The notes beneath the pieces were generated by a model. That model saw nothing but the letters and a program-made list of their open reading frames with translations, did no database searches and was not told the DNA's origin. DNA of 64,000 nucleotides from Vicia villosa (taxonomy: Eukaryota > Streptophyta > Magnoliopsida > Fabales > Fabaceae): contig NC_081180.1 of assembly GCF_029867415.1 (NCBI RefSeq), positions 235,267,761 to 235,331,760 of the forward strand. Reading direction: 5' to 3'. Within the stretch, counting starts at the first letter, position 1; every line of letters starts with the position of its first letter. A program made the position numbers and the translations under genes. Below are positions 1 through 8,217 of the stretch, one piece after another.

Positions 1-2475
1 ATGATCAACAAAAGCTTGATCCAAGACTCGCATCAGGGCTTCCCTGTGTGCTTCAGAGTTTAACAGCAATGAAAGTATTGAGATTTTTGAAGGAGTCTGC
101 ATAAGCTGATCCACAATCTTGTATTCACTTCTTTTGATAAGCTTCAAAATTTCATCAAAATCAGGATTCACATTGGTTCCACTGGATTGACCAACATCAG
201 TGTTTGTATTAATGACAGGATTTTCCACAGGATTTCCCACTGGTGTGTTAACAGGATTTTGTCCGGTTGCAGGAGCAACAGGCTGCTTTGAAGGTAGTGG
301 AGTATACACACGTCCACTTCTTGTTACTCGACTCACATCAGCGATATTCACGACAGATGAAAGAGTAGGTAAAGGAACTTCTTGTCCATTCTTTATCATG
401 GTAGCATTGTAGTTGTATGGAACTGCCTTGTCAGAGTCATAAGGAACAGGTCCAGGTAGACAAATGATCAAAGGAGCAATAGGAACCTTCGGCTTGTTAT
501 AGGTAACTTCCATGCGCTCAGGCATGTTGAAATGAGGAACGATGACGTTAACTGTAGGCATTTCCGAGTTGATATCTGAGACTAAAAGCTCATGCGGATA
601 GCATCCTATCATGTTAACTTCATTTTCATTCCTATTTCTGTAGATCTGAATAGTACCATTATCCAACAGTATTTGGAGATCTCTTCTCACAATCGAACAT
701 CCGTGAGGATCTACACAACATATGCTACAGGAACCATAGTGATGCTGGCGAAAATTCTGCCCTCGACAGAGAGTAGCGTGCATTTGCACCAAATCGGCTC
801 TTGAGTGATTGATATTATAGACTCGATACGGACCAGGACATCCATACACCATGTTTACAACATGCCCTCCATGATTGGGTAGCGGATTTGCTTGCACATT
901 AGGATTCAAATTTCTGAAAGAGAGGAGATTAGATCTTACCAACCTCTGAACTTCATGTTTCAAAGCTATGCAATGCTCGAGATCATGGCCAGGTGCTCCT
1001 TGATGATAAGGGCATGAGACCTCAACTTTGTACCACCATGGGAGTTTCTCCGGTACGGGTGGTGGTGCTTTAGTTTGAACAAGACCTCTTTCAATCAAAG
1101 CAGGATACAATTCTGTGTAGGTCATTGGAATCGGATCAAACTGTGGAGCTCTTTGTACACGGTTCTGATTATTATTAAACTGTTGAACCTGTGGTCGAGG
1201 CTGTTGCTGAAACTGCGGAGTAAATCCCGGATTCGGTGTTGTATTAACGGCTGGTGCGATAGCAGCTACCTGTCGTTGACGATTGACATTTCCTCTTGGC
1301 TTCCCTTGGGATACCATGTCAATACTTTGTTCTTTCTTCTTTGGGAAACCACTTCCGAACTTTTTGGTTCCGCTTGAAGATCCACCTTCTTTAGTTAGAC
1401 GTCCGGTTCGGACTCCTTCTTCTAGACGCATCCCCATGTTTACCATCTCAGTGAAATCACTTGGAGCACTAGCAATCATGCGTTCATAATAAAACGGGCT
1501 GAGAGTATTCAGGAAGATCTTTGTCATCTCTTTCTCTTTTAACGGTGGATTAATCTGAGCAGCAGTTTCTCTCCATCGTTGGGCATACTCTTTGAAAGTT
1601 TCATGGTCTTTCTGAGCCATGGATCGAAGCTGATCTCTGTCCGGAGCCATATCCGAGTTATACTTGTATTGTCGGACAAAGGCCTCGCCTAGATCGTTGA
1701 AAGTTCGAATATTGGTGCTATCCAAACCTGTGTACCACTTCAGTGCGGCACCAGTCAAACTGTCTTGAAAGTAATGGATAAGCAACTGATGATTATCTGC
1801 ATAAGTAGACATCTTCTGGGCATACATCACAAGATGGCTTTGTGGACAAGAACTACCTTTGTACTTCTCAAAGTCTGGGACTTTGAACTTAGCAGGTATT
1901 TGTACACTGGGAACCAAACATAGCTCCTGGGCATTCTTTCCAAACAAATCTTTTCCCCGAATAGCTTTGACTTCCAGCTGAATCTTGTTGAACTGTTCTT
2001 GGAGATCTCCCACAAGATTACGCTGATTTGTGCTATCACCTTGATCATGATAAATCTCATTATCTCCGTAAGGAACAGTGTGAACCATAGGAGTCGGAAC
2101 CGTCATAGTGGGTTGAGAAAGTGCCATAGTGACTTGAGAAAAAGTTACCCCTGAATGTGGAATAAATGCTGAACCTTGCGTAGCAGGCGCTTCAGTTGTA
2201 GCTGTTTGAACCCCAGAGAAATTATGGCGAAATCCTGTACCAAAGCTGAAAGGCGTGCCCCAACCTTCTGGCATGGAGAAAGATGGAATACCGAACGCAA
2301 CTGTAGAAACTGGAGTAGTGACTTCAGATGTTACCGTTGCTTGACTGTTGGGTGGCGGCGGCTGATTTTGTGCGGCCATCAAGGAGTCAACCAGAGTAGT
2401 AAGACTTTCCAACTTTTCCTGAAGAGTGGTCACTGTACCACGGAGCTCAATATTCTCTTGTTCAGAGTGTTCCAT
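1..2475 (-). CDS. Ogre gag-protease polyprotein, N-terminal 825 residues (element O1)
   Basis: This is an open frame of 825 codons with no stop, running off the left edge. The start is the only Met codon after the upstream in-frame stop at 2563-2565. Gag forms the particle shell around the element RNA in the cytoplasm. The N-terminus (about residues 1-35) looks coiled-coil. The retrotransposon gag core follows at about residues 185-345. A CX2HX5HX4C zinc-binding-like motif lies near residues 487-501, the same spacing as in element A's gag. The last residues match the linker just before the aspartic protease of A, so the protease itself lies beyond the window. ORF1 of the same element ends 333 bp upstream. 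Identification rests on residue-level similarity to A's gag at 25561-27558. Confidence 0.85.
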   Translation of the reverse strand, partial: MEHSEQENIELRGTVTTLQEKLESLTTLVDSLMAAQNQPPPPNSQATVTSEVTTPVSTVAFGIPSFSMPEGWGTPFSFGTGFRHNFSGVQTATTEAPATQGSAFIPHSGVTFSQVTMALSQPTMTVPTPMVHTVPYGDNEIYHDQGDSTNQRNLVGDLQEQFNKIQLEVKAIRGKDLFGKNAQELCLVPSVQIPAKFKVPDFEKYKGSSCPQSHLVMYAQKMSTYADNHQLLIHYFQDSLTGAALKWYTGLDSTNIRTFNDLGEAFVRQYKYNSDMAPDRDQLRSMAQKDHETFKEYAQRWRETAAQINPPLKEKEMTKIFLNTLSPFYYERMIASAPSDFTEMVNMGMRLEEGVRTGRLTKEGGSSSGTKKFGSGFPKKKEQSIDMVSQGKPRGNVNRQRQVAAIAPAVNTTPNPGFTPQFQQQPRPQVQQFNNNQNRVQRAPQFDPIPMTYTELYPALIERGLVQTKAPPPVPEKLPWWYKVEVSCPYHQGAPGHDLEHCIALKHEVQRLVRSNLLSFRNLNPNVQANPLPNHGGHVVNMVYGCPGPYRVYNINHSRADLVQMHATLCRGQNFRQHHYGSCSICCVDPHGCSIVRRDLQILLDNGTIQIYRNRNENEVNMIGCYPHELLVSDINSEMPTVNVIVPHFNMPERMEVTYNKPKVPIAPLIICLPGPVPYDSDKAVPYNYNATMIKNGQEVPLPTLSSVVNIADVSRVTRSGRVYTPLPSKQPVAPATGQNPVNTPVGNPVENPVINTNTDVGQSSGTNVNPDFDEILKLIKRSEYKIVDQLMQTPSKISILSLLLNSEAHREALMRVLDQAFVDH

Positions 2476-2808
2476 TACTCTTCTTCTGCTTGAACGAGTA
2501 TTGTATCTGTGTTCTGATTGCGAGCGCGGTCGAGAAACTTTGAGACGCGACAGCTTGACGATCTATTGGAGAAAGATCCAAAAGATGAGACTCTATACAA
2601 CAGACTCGATATGCAGAATGATGTATGCAAAAAGAAGTTTTATGATTTTTCCAAACATTTTAAAGATTATTTCCTTGCAAACATTTGAACACAAACAAAT
2701 CTTTTATTCATTCATTTTTTTTATTACAATAATGGGAAATGTGACAACATTGGAGCGTAGCTCCTTACAAAAGCAAATGGTAAATAAATAAAAAAAGCTA
2801 AACAAATC
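2476..2808 (-). other. gag 5' spacer of O1
   Basis: Short AT-rich spacer between ORF1 and gag on the minus strand. An in-frame stop at 2563-2565 closes the gag frame upstream, so ORF1 and gag are separate reading frames. I see no repeats or further genes. Confidence 0.6.
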
Positions 2809-4332
2809 CTAAGCATCTTCATCAGACGAAGAACCAAATGCATTGTGCAGCTTGAGTTTCATGATTTCTTTCCCATAGCGAGCTTTCAATTCGGCCTTTT
2901 CAGTCCTTAGCTTGTCAACAATATTCTTCCAATCATCAGGAATCGGAGCGTTGCTTGTCGAGCCTTCAAGATTCTTCTTGCTTTCTTTGATGTACCTCTT
3001 GATTGCAGCGTCTTTCTGACGAATCTTCTCATCTTTACTCATGAGCCATCCATCTTGATAATAGAGAGTTTCTTCGTGATCTTTCACTCTTTTCTTCAAC
3101 TTTCTATTTTCCACCTCAGTGCTACGAAACTTTTCTTCCCAAGCATCTTTTTCTATCCTCATCTTAGCCAAAGTGTCTTGGTATTCCTCCATAGAAGGAA
3201 TGTTGGGTCGTTGAGACACTGTAGGAAACATGGGTTTTTCATAAGCATAAGGCATTTGGAACTCTTTTGCTCTTTTCTTTACCCAGCAAGTGTAGGTGTC
3301 CATGGCAATGCAATTTCTTTCCTCACCTTTTTCTTTCCATCGGACGTCGTACCAAGCTCTCACCATTCTCGCTTTCAAACTTTTAGGATTATCCCCTTCT
3401 CGGTAGAAGTAACCTTCCACTGTAGGACCAATGGGTTTAACTGAATTTGCATACCTGAGTTGTCGTCGGGCTAGGACCGGATTGTAGTTAATTCCTCCTT
3501 GCGTGCCAATGAGGGGTACGTTGGCGAACTCTCCACAACTATCAATGGTTTCTGTACCACAGCGAGCCAAGGTATACCAACGGATATCATTATTAGTAAG
3601 AGACATAAGTCTTCGAGGCCAACACAAGCCTTCTCGGTTTTCCGTGAAAATAGGAGACTCAGGTAAGTGTGAAACAATCCATTTGAACAATAGAGGTGTA
3701 CAACATACAATGATTCCACCGCCTTGGCGATTCCTATGATGGACAGAGAAATACATGTCACCAAGCAAAGTCGGAACGGGATTTCCAATAAGAAAGATCT
3801 TTATGGCATTGATATCAACAAAGTTGTCGATATTGGGAAACAGAACCAACCCATAGATGAGCAAGGCTAGTGTAGCTTCAAAAGCTATCATGCTACCAGT
3901 CTCGATGAAATCAAAGGCTTTCTTTACCAGGAAGTGTGAAGTTAAACCCGGGAGGTTTCCTTTGGTAGTCCAATTACTCTCTACTTCAGACTTTTTCATG
4001 TGGATACTTGATGCAATGACATGTGACTTAGGAATGGCTTCCAAACCATTGAAGGGTATCTTGTCAGACACAGGAATACCTAAAAGATTGGCATATTCTT
4101 CCAAGGTCGGTACCAACTGGTAGTCTGGAAAGGTAAAACAACGGTAGACGGGATCATAGAACTGAACCAGAGTCTTGAGAAGTCCTTCATCAACATGAGT
4201 GTTCAAAATAGGCAAAAGCTTTCCATAACTTTTCCTAAAATTACAAGGATCTTGTACAGAAGATGCTAACTCTATCAGTCTTTCTACATCAGGCGCTTTG
4301 AAACCGTACTTTTTGGTATACCTTTTTTCCAT
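2809..4332 (-). CDS. Ogre ORF1 protein (element O1), intact
   Basis: An intact 507-residue frame lies upstream of gag in a minus-strand Ogre element. Its function is not established. The family is plant-specific; I believe it corresponds to the domain of unknown function DUF7745, which I could not verify. Motifs shared with the ORF1 copies of O2 and A include CFTFPDYQLVPTLEEY (residues about 66-82), NPVPTLLGD (about 183-191) and GGINYNPVLARRQL (about 279-292). The C-terminal third (about 385-500) is rich in Glu, Lys and Arg with heptad-like spacing, so it is probably a coiled coil. No signal peptide or membrane segment is seen. The start is the first Met of the frame, with no earlier in-frame Met. 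This is the only one of the three ORF1 copies here without a break. Confidence 0.85.
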   Translation of the reverse strand: MEKRYTKKYGFKAPDVERLIELASSVQDPCNFRKSYGKLLPILNTHVDEGLLKTLVQFYDPVYRCFTFPDYQLVPTLEEYANLLGIPVSDKIPFNGLEAIPKSHVIASSIHMKKSEVESNWTTKGNLPGLTSHFLVKKAFDFIETGSMIAFEATLALLIYGLVLFPNIDNFVDINAIKIFLIGNPVPTLLGDMYFSVHHRNRQGGGIIVCCTPLLFKWIVSHLPESPIFTENREGLCWPRRLMSLTNNDIRWYTLARCGTETIDSCGEFANVPLIGTQGGINYNPVLARRQLRYANSVKPIGPTVEGYFYREGDNPKSLKARMVRAWYDVRWKEKGEERNCIAMDTYTCWVKKRAKEFQMPYAYEKPMFPTVSQRPNIPSMEEYQDTLAKMRIEKDAWEEKFRSTEVENRKLKKRVKDHEETLYYQDGWLMSKDEKIRQKDAAIKRYIKESKKNLEGSTSNAPIPDDWKNIVDKLRTEKAELKARYGKEIMKLKLHNAFGSSSDEDA

Positions 4333-5126
4333 AACTTAATCCTATAATGTTTGCAAAGAAAATTCTCTAAATTTTTTTTGGAAAAATCATGTTTTTTTTT
4401 TATGGAAAAAAGATAGGTTTTCTAATGAGTGTATGAATGCATGGATGCATGGATGCCACATATTCAAACATGGTAAAGCAAACATGGTAGCACAAACATG
4501 GTAATCACAAACATGATAACACAAGCATGGTAACGCAAACATGGTAACGCATAGGTTCAAAGGTCCAAAGTCACGAGCATGAGGTCAGAGAACCAAAAAT
4601 GGGATAGTTCTAGTTAATCACCTGCACAACATGTTCTACTGATACGTCAGAGTCTACATTTTTCTTTCGGATATTACCGGCCTTCCACAATTAAACTCAT
4701 GAGCCAGTAATATTCTCAAGAAAAACTCGTCTGAGTGTGGTTCTCCGCATGACAACTAATCCAAGTCTTCACCTGAATAGTTTCTGCACCACAACCTAAT
4801 AAGGCCAGGATGGGTTGGGGTTCTACGGTCTCTCAGCTTCTACAGTTCAATGAAAGTAATAATGTCTTCGCTACGAAACATGCTAAACATATATTACCAA
4901 CAAGGAACCTCCACTGAGCGGAAGGATTCTCAAGTGCGCCTGCACATGACTATACCCTCCACCTAATTTCTTATGTGTACTTAATCCGGGTTAGGATTTG
5001 TCCATAATGTATCACTTGTAACAGAACCACGCAAGTAACAGAACCAGAACCACACATATAACAAAAAATGAAATGAAAAAAATAAAATAGAATTAACCCT
5101 TCCTTTGGAAACAATAAAAAGGATGG
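4333..5126 (-). other. O1 5' leader
   Basis: Untranslated leader between the primer-binding site and ORF1 on the minus strand. It holds a short minisatellite (4466-4553) and one arm of the inverted repeat that brackets the primer-binding site. Short frames near 4980-5380 on both strands are by-products of that inverted repeat. I see no gene. Confidence 0.6.
4466..4553. repeat. minisatellite of about 15-bp units in the O1 leader
   Basis: About six imperfect tandem copies of a unit like AAACATGGTAACGCA lie in the leader between the primer-binding site and ORF1. A related ATGGATGC run lies just to the left (4437-4457). Confidence 0.75.
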
Positions 5127-5269
5127 TCCCCAGTGAAGTCGCCATTTTTCTGTCGCGGGGAAAAATCGTTGTCTTTTTTCGGGATGAGACACCTGATGCC
5201 TTCTTTGGGCTCGAGTGCTCAAAAAATGATTTTTCTTTTGTACGGACCAAACTTTTTATTGTTTCCAAA
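5104..5269. repeat. inverted repeat bracketing the O1 primer-binding site
   Basis: The left arm at 5104-5121 (TTTGGAAACAATAAAAAG) is perfectly complementary to the right arm at 5252-5269. After a 3-nt mismatch, GGTCC (5125-5129) pairs with GGACC (5244-5248). The right arm is in U5 of the LTR and the left arm is in the leader. The primer-binding site and the LTR end therefore sit in a loop of about 114 nt. Leader-U5 pairing around the primer site is known in retroviruses; its presence here is seen, its role is inferred. Confidence 0.8.
5127..5144 (-). promoter_or_regulatory. tRNA primer-binding site of O1
   Basis: The minus strand reads TGGCGACTTCACTGGGGA, 6 nt downstream of the LTR end at 5151. 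It is close to the site of element A (TGGCGACTCTGCTGGGGA). Ogre elements are reported to use tRNA-Arg; I did not check the match to a tRNA sequence. Confidence 0.75.
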
Positions 5270-5613
5270 AGAGGAAAAGGAAAAAAGTTGCAATAACCTT
5301 AAAAGTGGGGGAAGAGATCTTTGGGTAAGAGGGTTGGTTATACGAAGGGAAGGTATTAGCAACCAACTTATCTATAGTACTCTATAGGTTTCTTTGCTTT
5401 GTTTTTCATTCCATGTTATTGAGAGGTTCTTGTGAAATAGGTGGGGACCTAAGGTGTTTGTTTGATTATGCTCGCAAAGATCATCGCGATCCTCTGCATA
5501 CATATCCCTTAGAGGGAATCAGAGCATCTGTAGCTCGGGGTCTACGGGGTGCTAAGGTTTGAATGGTTTGAGGGAGAAGTTTTGCTCGCCAAGGAATAAG
5601 ACCCTGTGCCTAC
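5151..5613 (-). repeat. O1 5' LTR, 3' (U5) end only
   Basis: The LTR ends at 5151 with the terminal CA (TG on the plus strand) next to the primer-binding site. It contains the U5 motif shared with O2, A and B (5322-5370, an ACCTTCCCT block followed by GTATAACC). The rest, including the promoter, lies in the gap. LTRs of the other Ogre-type elements here are 4.1 and 4.7 kb, so most of it is missing. Confidence 0.8.
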
Positions 5614-5713
5614 NNNNNNNNNNNNNNNNNNNNNNNNNNNNNNNNNNNNNNNNNNNNNNNNNNNNNNNNNNNNNNNNNNNNNNNNNNNNNNNNNNNNNNN
5701 NNNNNNNNNNNNN
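5614..5713. other. assembly gap of 100 N
   Basis: Exactly 100 N, a usual placeholder for a gap of unknown size. It falls inside an LTR on the left and a gag gene on the right. The true missing length is probably several kilobases, because the LTR on its left is cut off after 463 bp. Confidence 0.98.
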
Positions 5714-5908
5714 TGGCTTTTTGAACTTTTTGACTGGGATTTTGATCTTCCTTTTCAGGTGACTCAAGCCTACAGATCCTTTGGGCTTCTTTTTCTTCTT
5801 GATTATCAGGGCTTTCAGTTCTTGTTGCCCCTTTGCCAGTTCCAGAATTGCCACTTGAACTTGGGCATTCTGTGCTTCGAGATTCTTGATGCTCATTTCA
5901 GATTCCAT
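5714..5908 (-). CDS. Ogre gag N-terminus (element O2), truncated by gap
   Basis: Sixty-five codons start at 5908 and run into the N gap. The N-terminus looks coiled-coil, followed by a Lys-rich stretch (about residues 37-64). Its placement 285 bp downstream of an ORF1 stop matches the ORF1-to-gag spacing in O1 (333 bp), which is the main reason for calling it gag. No catalytic or zinc motif is present in the visible part. The downstream portion is either in the gap or displaced by the O1 insertion. Confidence 0.6.
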
Positions 5909-6193
5909 CTCTTCTGACTAAAATAAACAGCGAGAAGATGAGAAATCCGTCATGTGAACCTGTTATGCAATGTGTATGACTGGATGCAATGTGTATGCAA
6001 TGTATGAAATGTATATGAATGCAAGGTATGAAATGTATATGCAATGCATGAAGTGAAATGTGTGTGCAATGTTTTCAAGGATCTTAGAGTTTAGATTTGT
6101 TAAAGAAAAAAAACAAACGTTAGTTAATCAATTTATTCTCTTTTTTATTTGCCTCATTTGGGCTTACAAGACAGAAATAAAATAAATGATCCT
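5909..6193. repeat. spacer with GCAATGTATATGAA-like microsatellite
   Basis: The spacer between O2 gag and ORF1. From about 5966 to 6075 it carries imperfect repeats built from GCAATGTGTATG and GAAATGTATATG. No gene is seen. Confidence 0.65.
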
Positions 6194-7539
6194 TCAGGTC
6201 TCCCGTGGACGCTTTCTCTTTGCCCCCAGGAATGTGTTGATCTGCTGTTCTTCTTGAAGCTGTCCGATGAGCTCCAATATCCTTCTCTCATAGTCTTGAC
6301 AGTATGCTTTGAAGGTGTCTCTTTCCTCTTTTAGTTGAACCCAAGATTTTTGCAACTCTTCTAGGTCAGTTGGCATGTCCGGGTGTAGAATAACTTGAGG
6401 TTCATATCCTTCGACCTCTTGTTCAATAGTCACAGGTAGAACAGCGGGATATGGCATAAGGAGTTTCTGAGCATGAGTGCGGACCCATTTGAGGTAAGGT
6501 TCCATAGGGATAGAATTCCATTGCCCCAAAGTTTTACTTTCTATTCTATAGACACTGTCCCATGCATGTATGAACCTTCGTCGGTGTCTATGAGAATCAT
6601 TCTCGTAATCAAACACAATGCCACGGATAATCATGTCATGAGTACCGTTGCTCCTTGCATATCCCAATTGGCGTAGAGCTAAAGAGGGATTGTAAGTGAT
6701 GCCTCCTTTGATGCCAAGGAGTGGCACATTAGGGTATTCTCCACAATGATCAATGATAGTAATGTCTTTTTGAAAGAAGTTGTTCCACCAGATATATGAA
6801 TGAGACAAAGACATAATCCTGCGAGACCATTGCATTCTTTGTTCATTTCTCAACACTGATCGGGGAAGATGAAATGTAAACCACCTAGCCAGTAGTGGTA
6901 TACAGCACATGAGAGTTCCTCGTTTCTTCATGGTACGAGTGTGTAGAGAATGTAGAATGTCTCCCAGCAATGTTGGTACCCCGGGTTACGGATTAGGAAA
7001 AGGTTGATGATGTGTACACTTATGAACTGGTTGGGATTTGGGAATAAAACCAACCCATAGATCAAAAGTGCCATAACTTCCTCAAAAGCTGGATAACTTT
7101 TGTTTTCTAGCAGTAGTCGAGCGTTTTCCAACAAGAACTTGGCAAGCAAACCCTTAACTCCACTCTTTGTTTCCCAATTGGACTCGATTTCTGATTTCCG
7201 CAGATGTAAAGCAGCAGCAATGACTTCAGGTTTTGGAATCCTTTCTAAACCAGTGAAAGGTAATTGATTTCGAACAGGCAATCCAATTAGTTCAGAGAAT
7301 TCTTCCAAAGTGGGTACCAACTGGTAATCAGGAAAGGTAAAGCAACGATGTTCAGGGTCAAAGAACTGGAACAGGACCCGTATCATGTCTTCTTCAAATT
7401 TTGAGGTAACCAAATGGAGTAGGTGACCATGCCTTTCAGTGAATTGAACATTCCTGGGGAATTCTGACACTAAGTCTTTTAGTTCAGATGGCACCGTTGA
7501 GATGTTGATTCGGATGTAATCTTTGGTGGCGGGAGCCAT
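6194..7539 (-). pseudogene. Ogre ORF1 protein (element O2), one frameshift
   Basis: Homologue of the ORF1 proteins of O1 and A, function unknown. The start is chosen at 7539 (MAPATKD), which lines up with the start of A's ORF1 (MAPPMKTG). An earlier in-frame Met at 7638 lacks this similarity. The first frame carries the CFTFPDYQLVPTLEEF motif. A frame slip near 6940-6975, inside the NPVPTLLGD motif, switches to the second frame, which carries GGITYNPSLALRQLGY. That frame ends at 6194 after a Gln/Glu-rich, probably coiled-coil tail. Apart from this one indel the protein is complete, so the lesion is recent or is an assembly error. An AG-type splice-acceptor-like TTTGCAG lies just upstream of the start. 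Confidence 0.82.
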
Positions 7540-8195
7540 TACCTGCAAAAACAAAGGTAAACTCTTTGATCCTTGAAGTGTTTGGTGCAAAAATGATATG
7601 CTTATGATGCAAACATGTGGCACACAAAAACAAATCAAACAATAGCCTTAGGTTTAAAGGCTCGCATGGAGCTGATAGGTGATACCCTCCCCACTAAAGT
7701 TGAGTTGGTTAAAACCTGTCCTAGAATAGTATTCGGGTTCTATGATCCTTGGAAGTAACATCTCAATACGGCGCTCGAGCGGCCGATCAAAATACTCCTC
7801 GAGGATAACTAACTTCGATCAATTTCAAAGCTAGCCACTTAATAGGCCACAAGTCAAGTTCAACTAAAAAGGTTCTATGACAAATTAGTGTTTAATGACA
7901 TTTCGGAAGCCTAATATACTCCTTGATCGTTTTCAAGGGACATCAGTATAAACCAAAGTATCGCACTAATGATGACTACCAGATCAACCGTATCGGTACA
8001 TGCCGTACAGTTTCCTTGGTCTATTGTCATATACTTAAGGTATCTCGAGATTCGGGTTAGAATCTTTCACACAAGCAAAATACCCAAACAAACCTTTGAA
8101 AAATAGAGCAATCAAGTCAATCAATTGAAAACATCGAAGTGATCTATTCTCTTAAGGTAACCCCTTTTGAAAACATTTTGTTTTTTGAAAGTGAA
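7540..8195 (-). other. O2 5' leader
   Basis: Untranslated leader between the primer-binding site and ORF1 of O2. I see no gene or clear repeat. Confidence 0.55.
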
Positions 8196-8213
8196 TCCCC
8201 AGCAGAGTCGCTA
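8196..8213 (-). promoter_or_regulatory. tRNA primer-binding site of O2
   Basis: The minus strand reads TAGCGACTCTGCTGGGGA, 4 nt from the LTR end. It equals the site of element A apart from G to A at position 2. Confidence 0.75.
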
Positions 8214-8217
8214 GTTC

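Larger units (their letters stand above)
1..5613 (-). mobile_element. Ogre/Tat-type Ty3/gypsy element O1, partial
   Basis: Reading leftward from the gap, the minus strand shows the end of a 5' LTR, a primer-binding site, a leader, a 507-residue ORF1 and then gag-pro running off the left edge. An extra ORF before gag is a known hallmark of Ogre elements. The RT, integrase and 3' LTR lie outside the window, and the U3 part of the 5' LTR falls in the assembly gap. No inactivating change is seen in the visible coding parts, so O1 may be one of the younger insertions here. It appears to sit inside the gag region of element O2, but that junction is hidden by the gap. Confidence 0.85.

Noticed and set aside
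4971..5387. Several small frames starting METIK on both strands
   Set aside because: They arise from the two arms of the inverted repeat around the primer-binding site and have no protein similarity.
5552..5917. Frames running through the N gap
   Set aside because: The N run is translated as unknown residues. Only the part right of 5713 on the minus strand has support, as the gag start.
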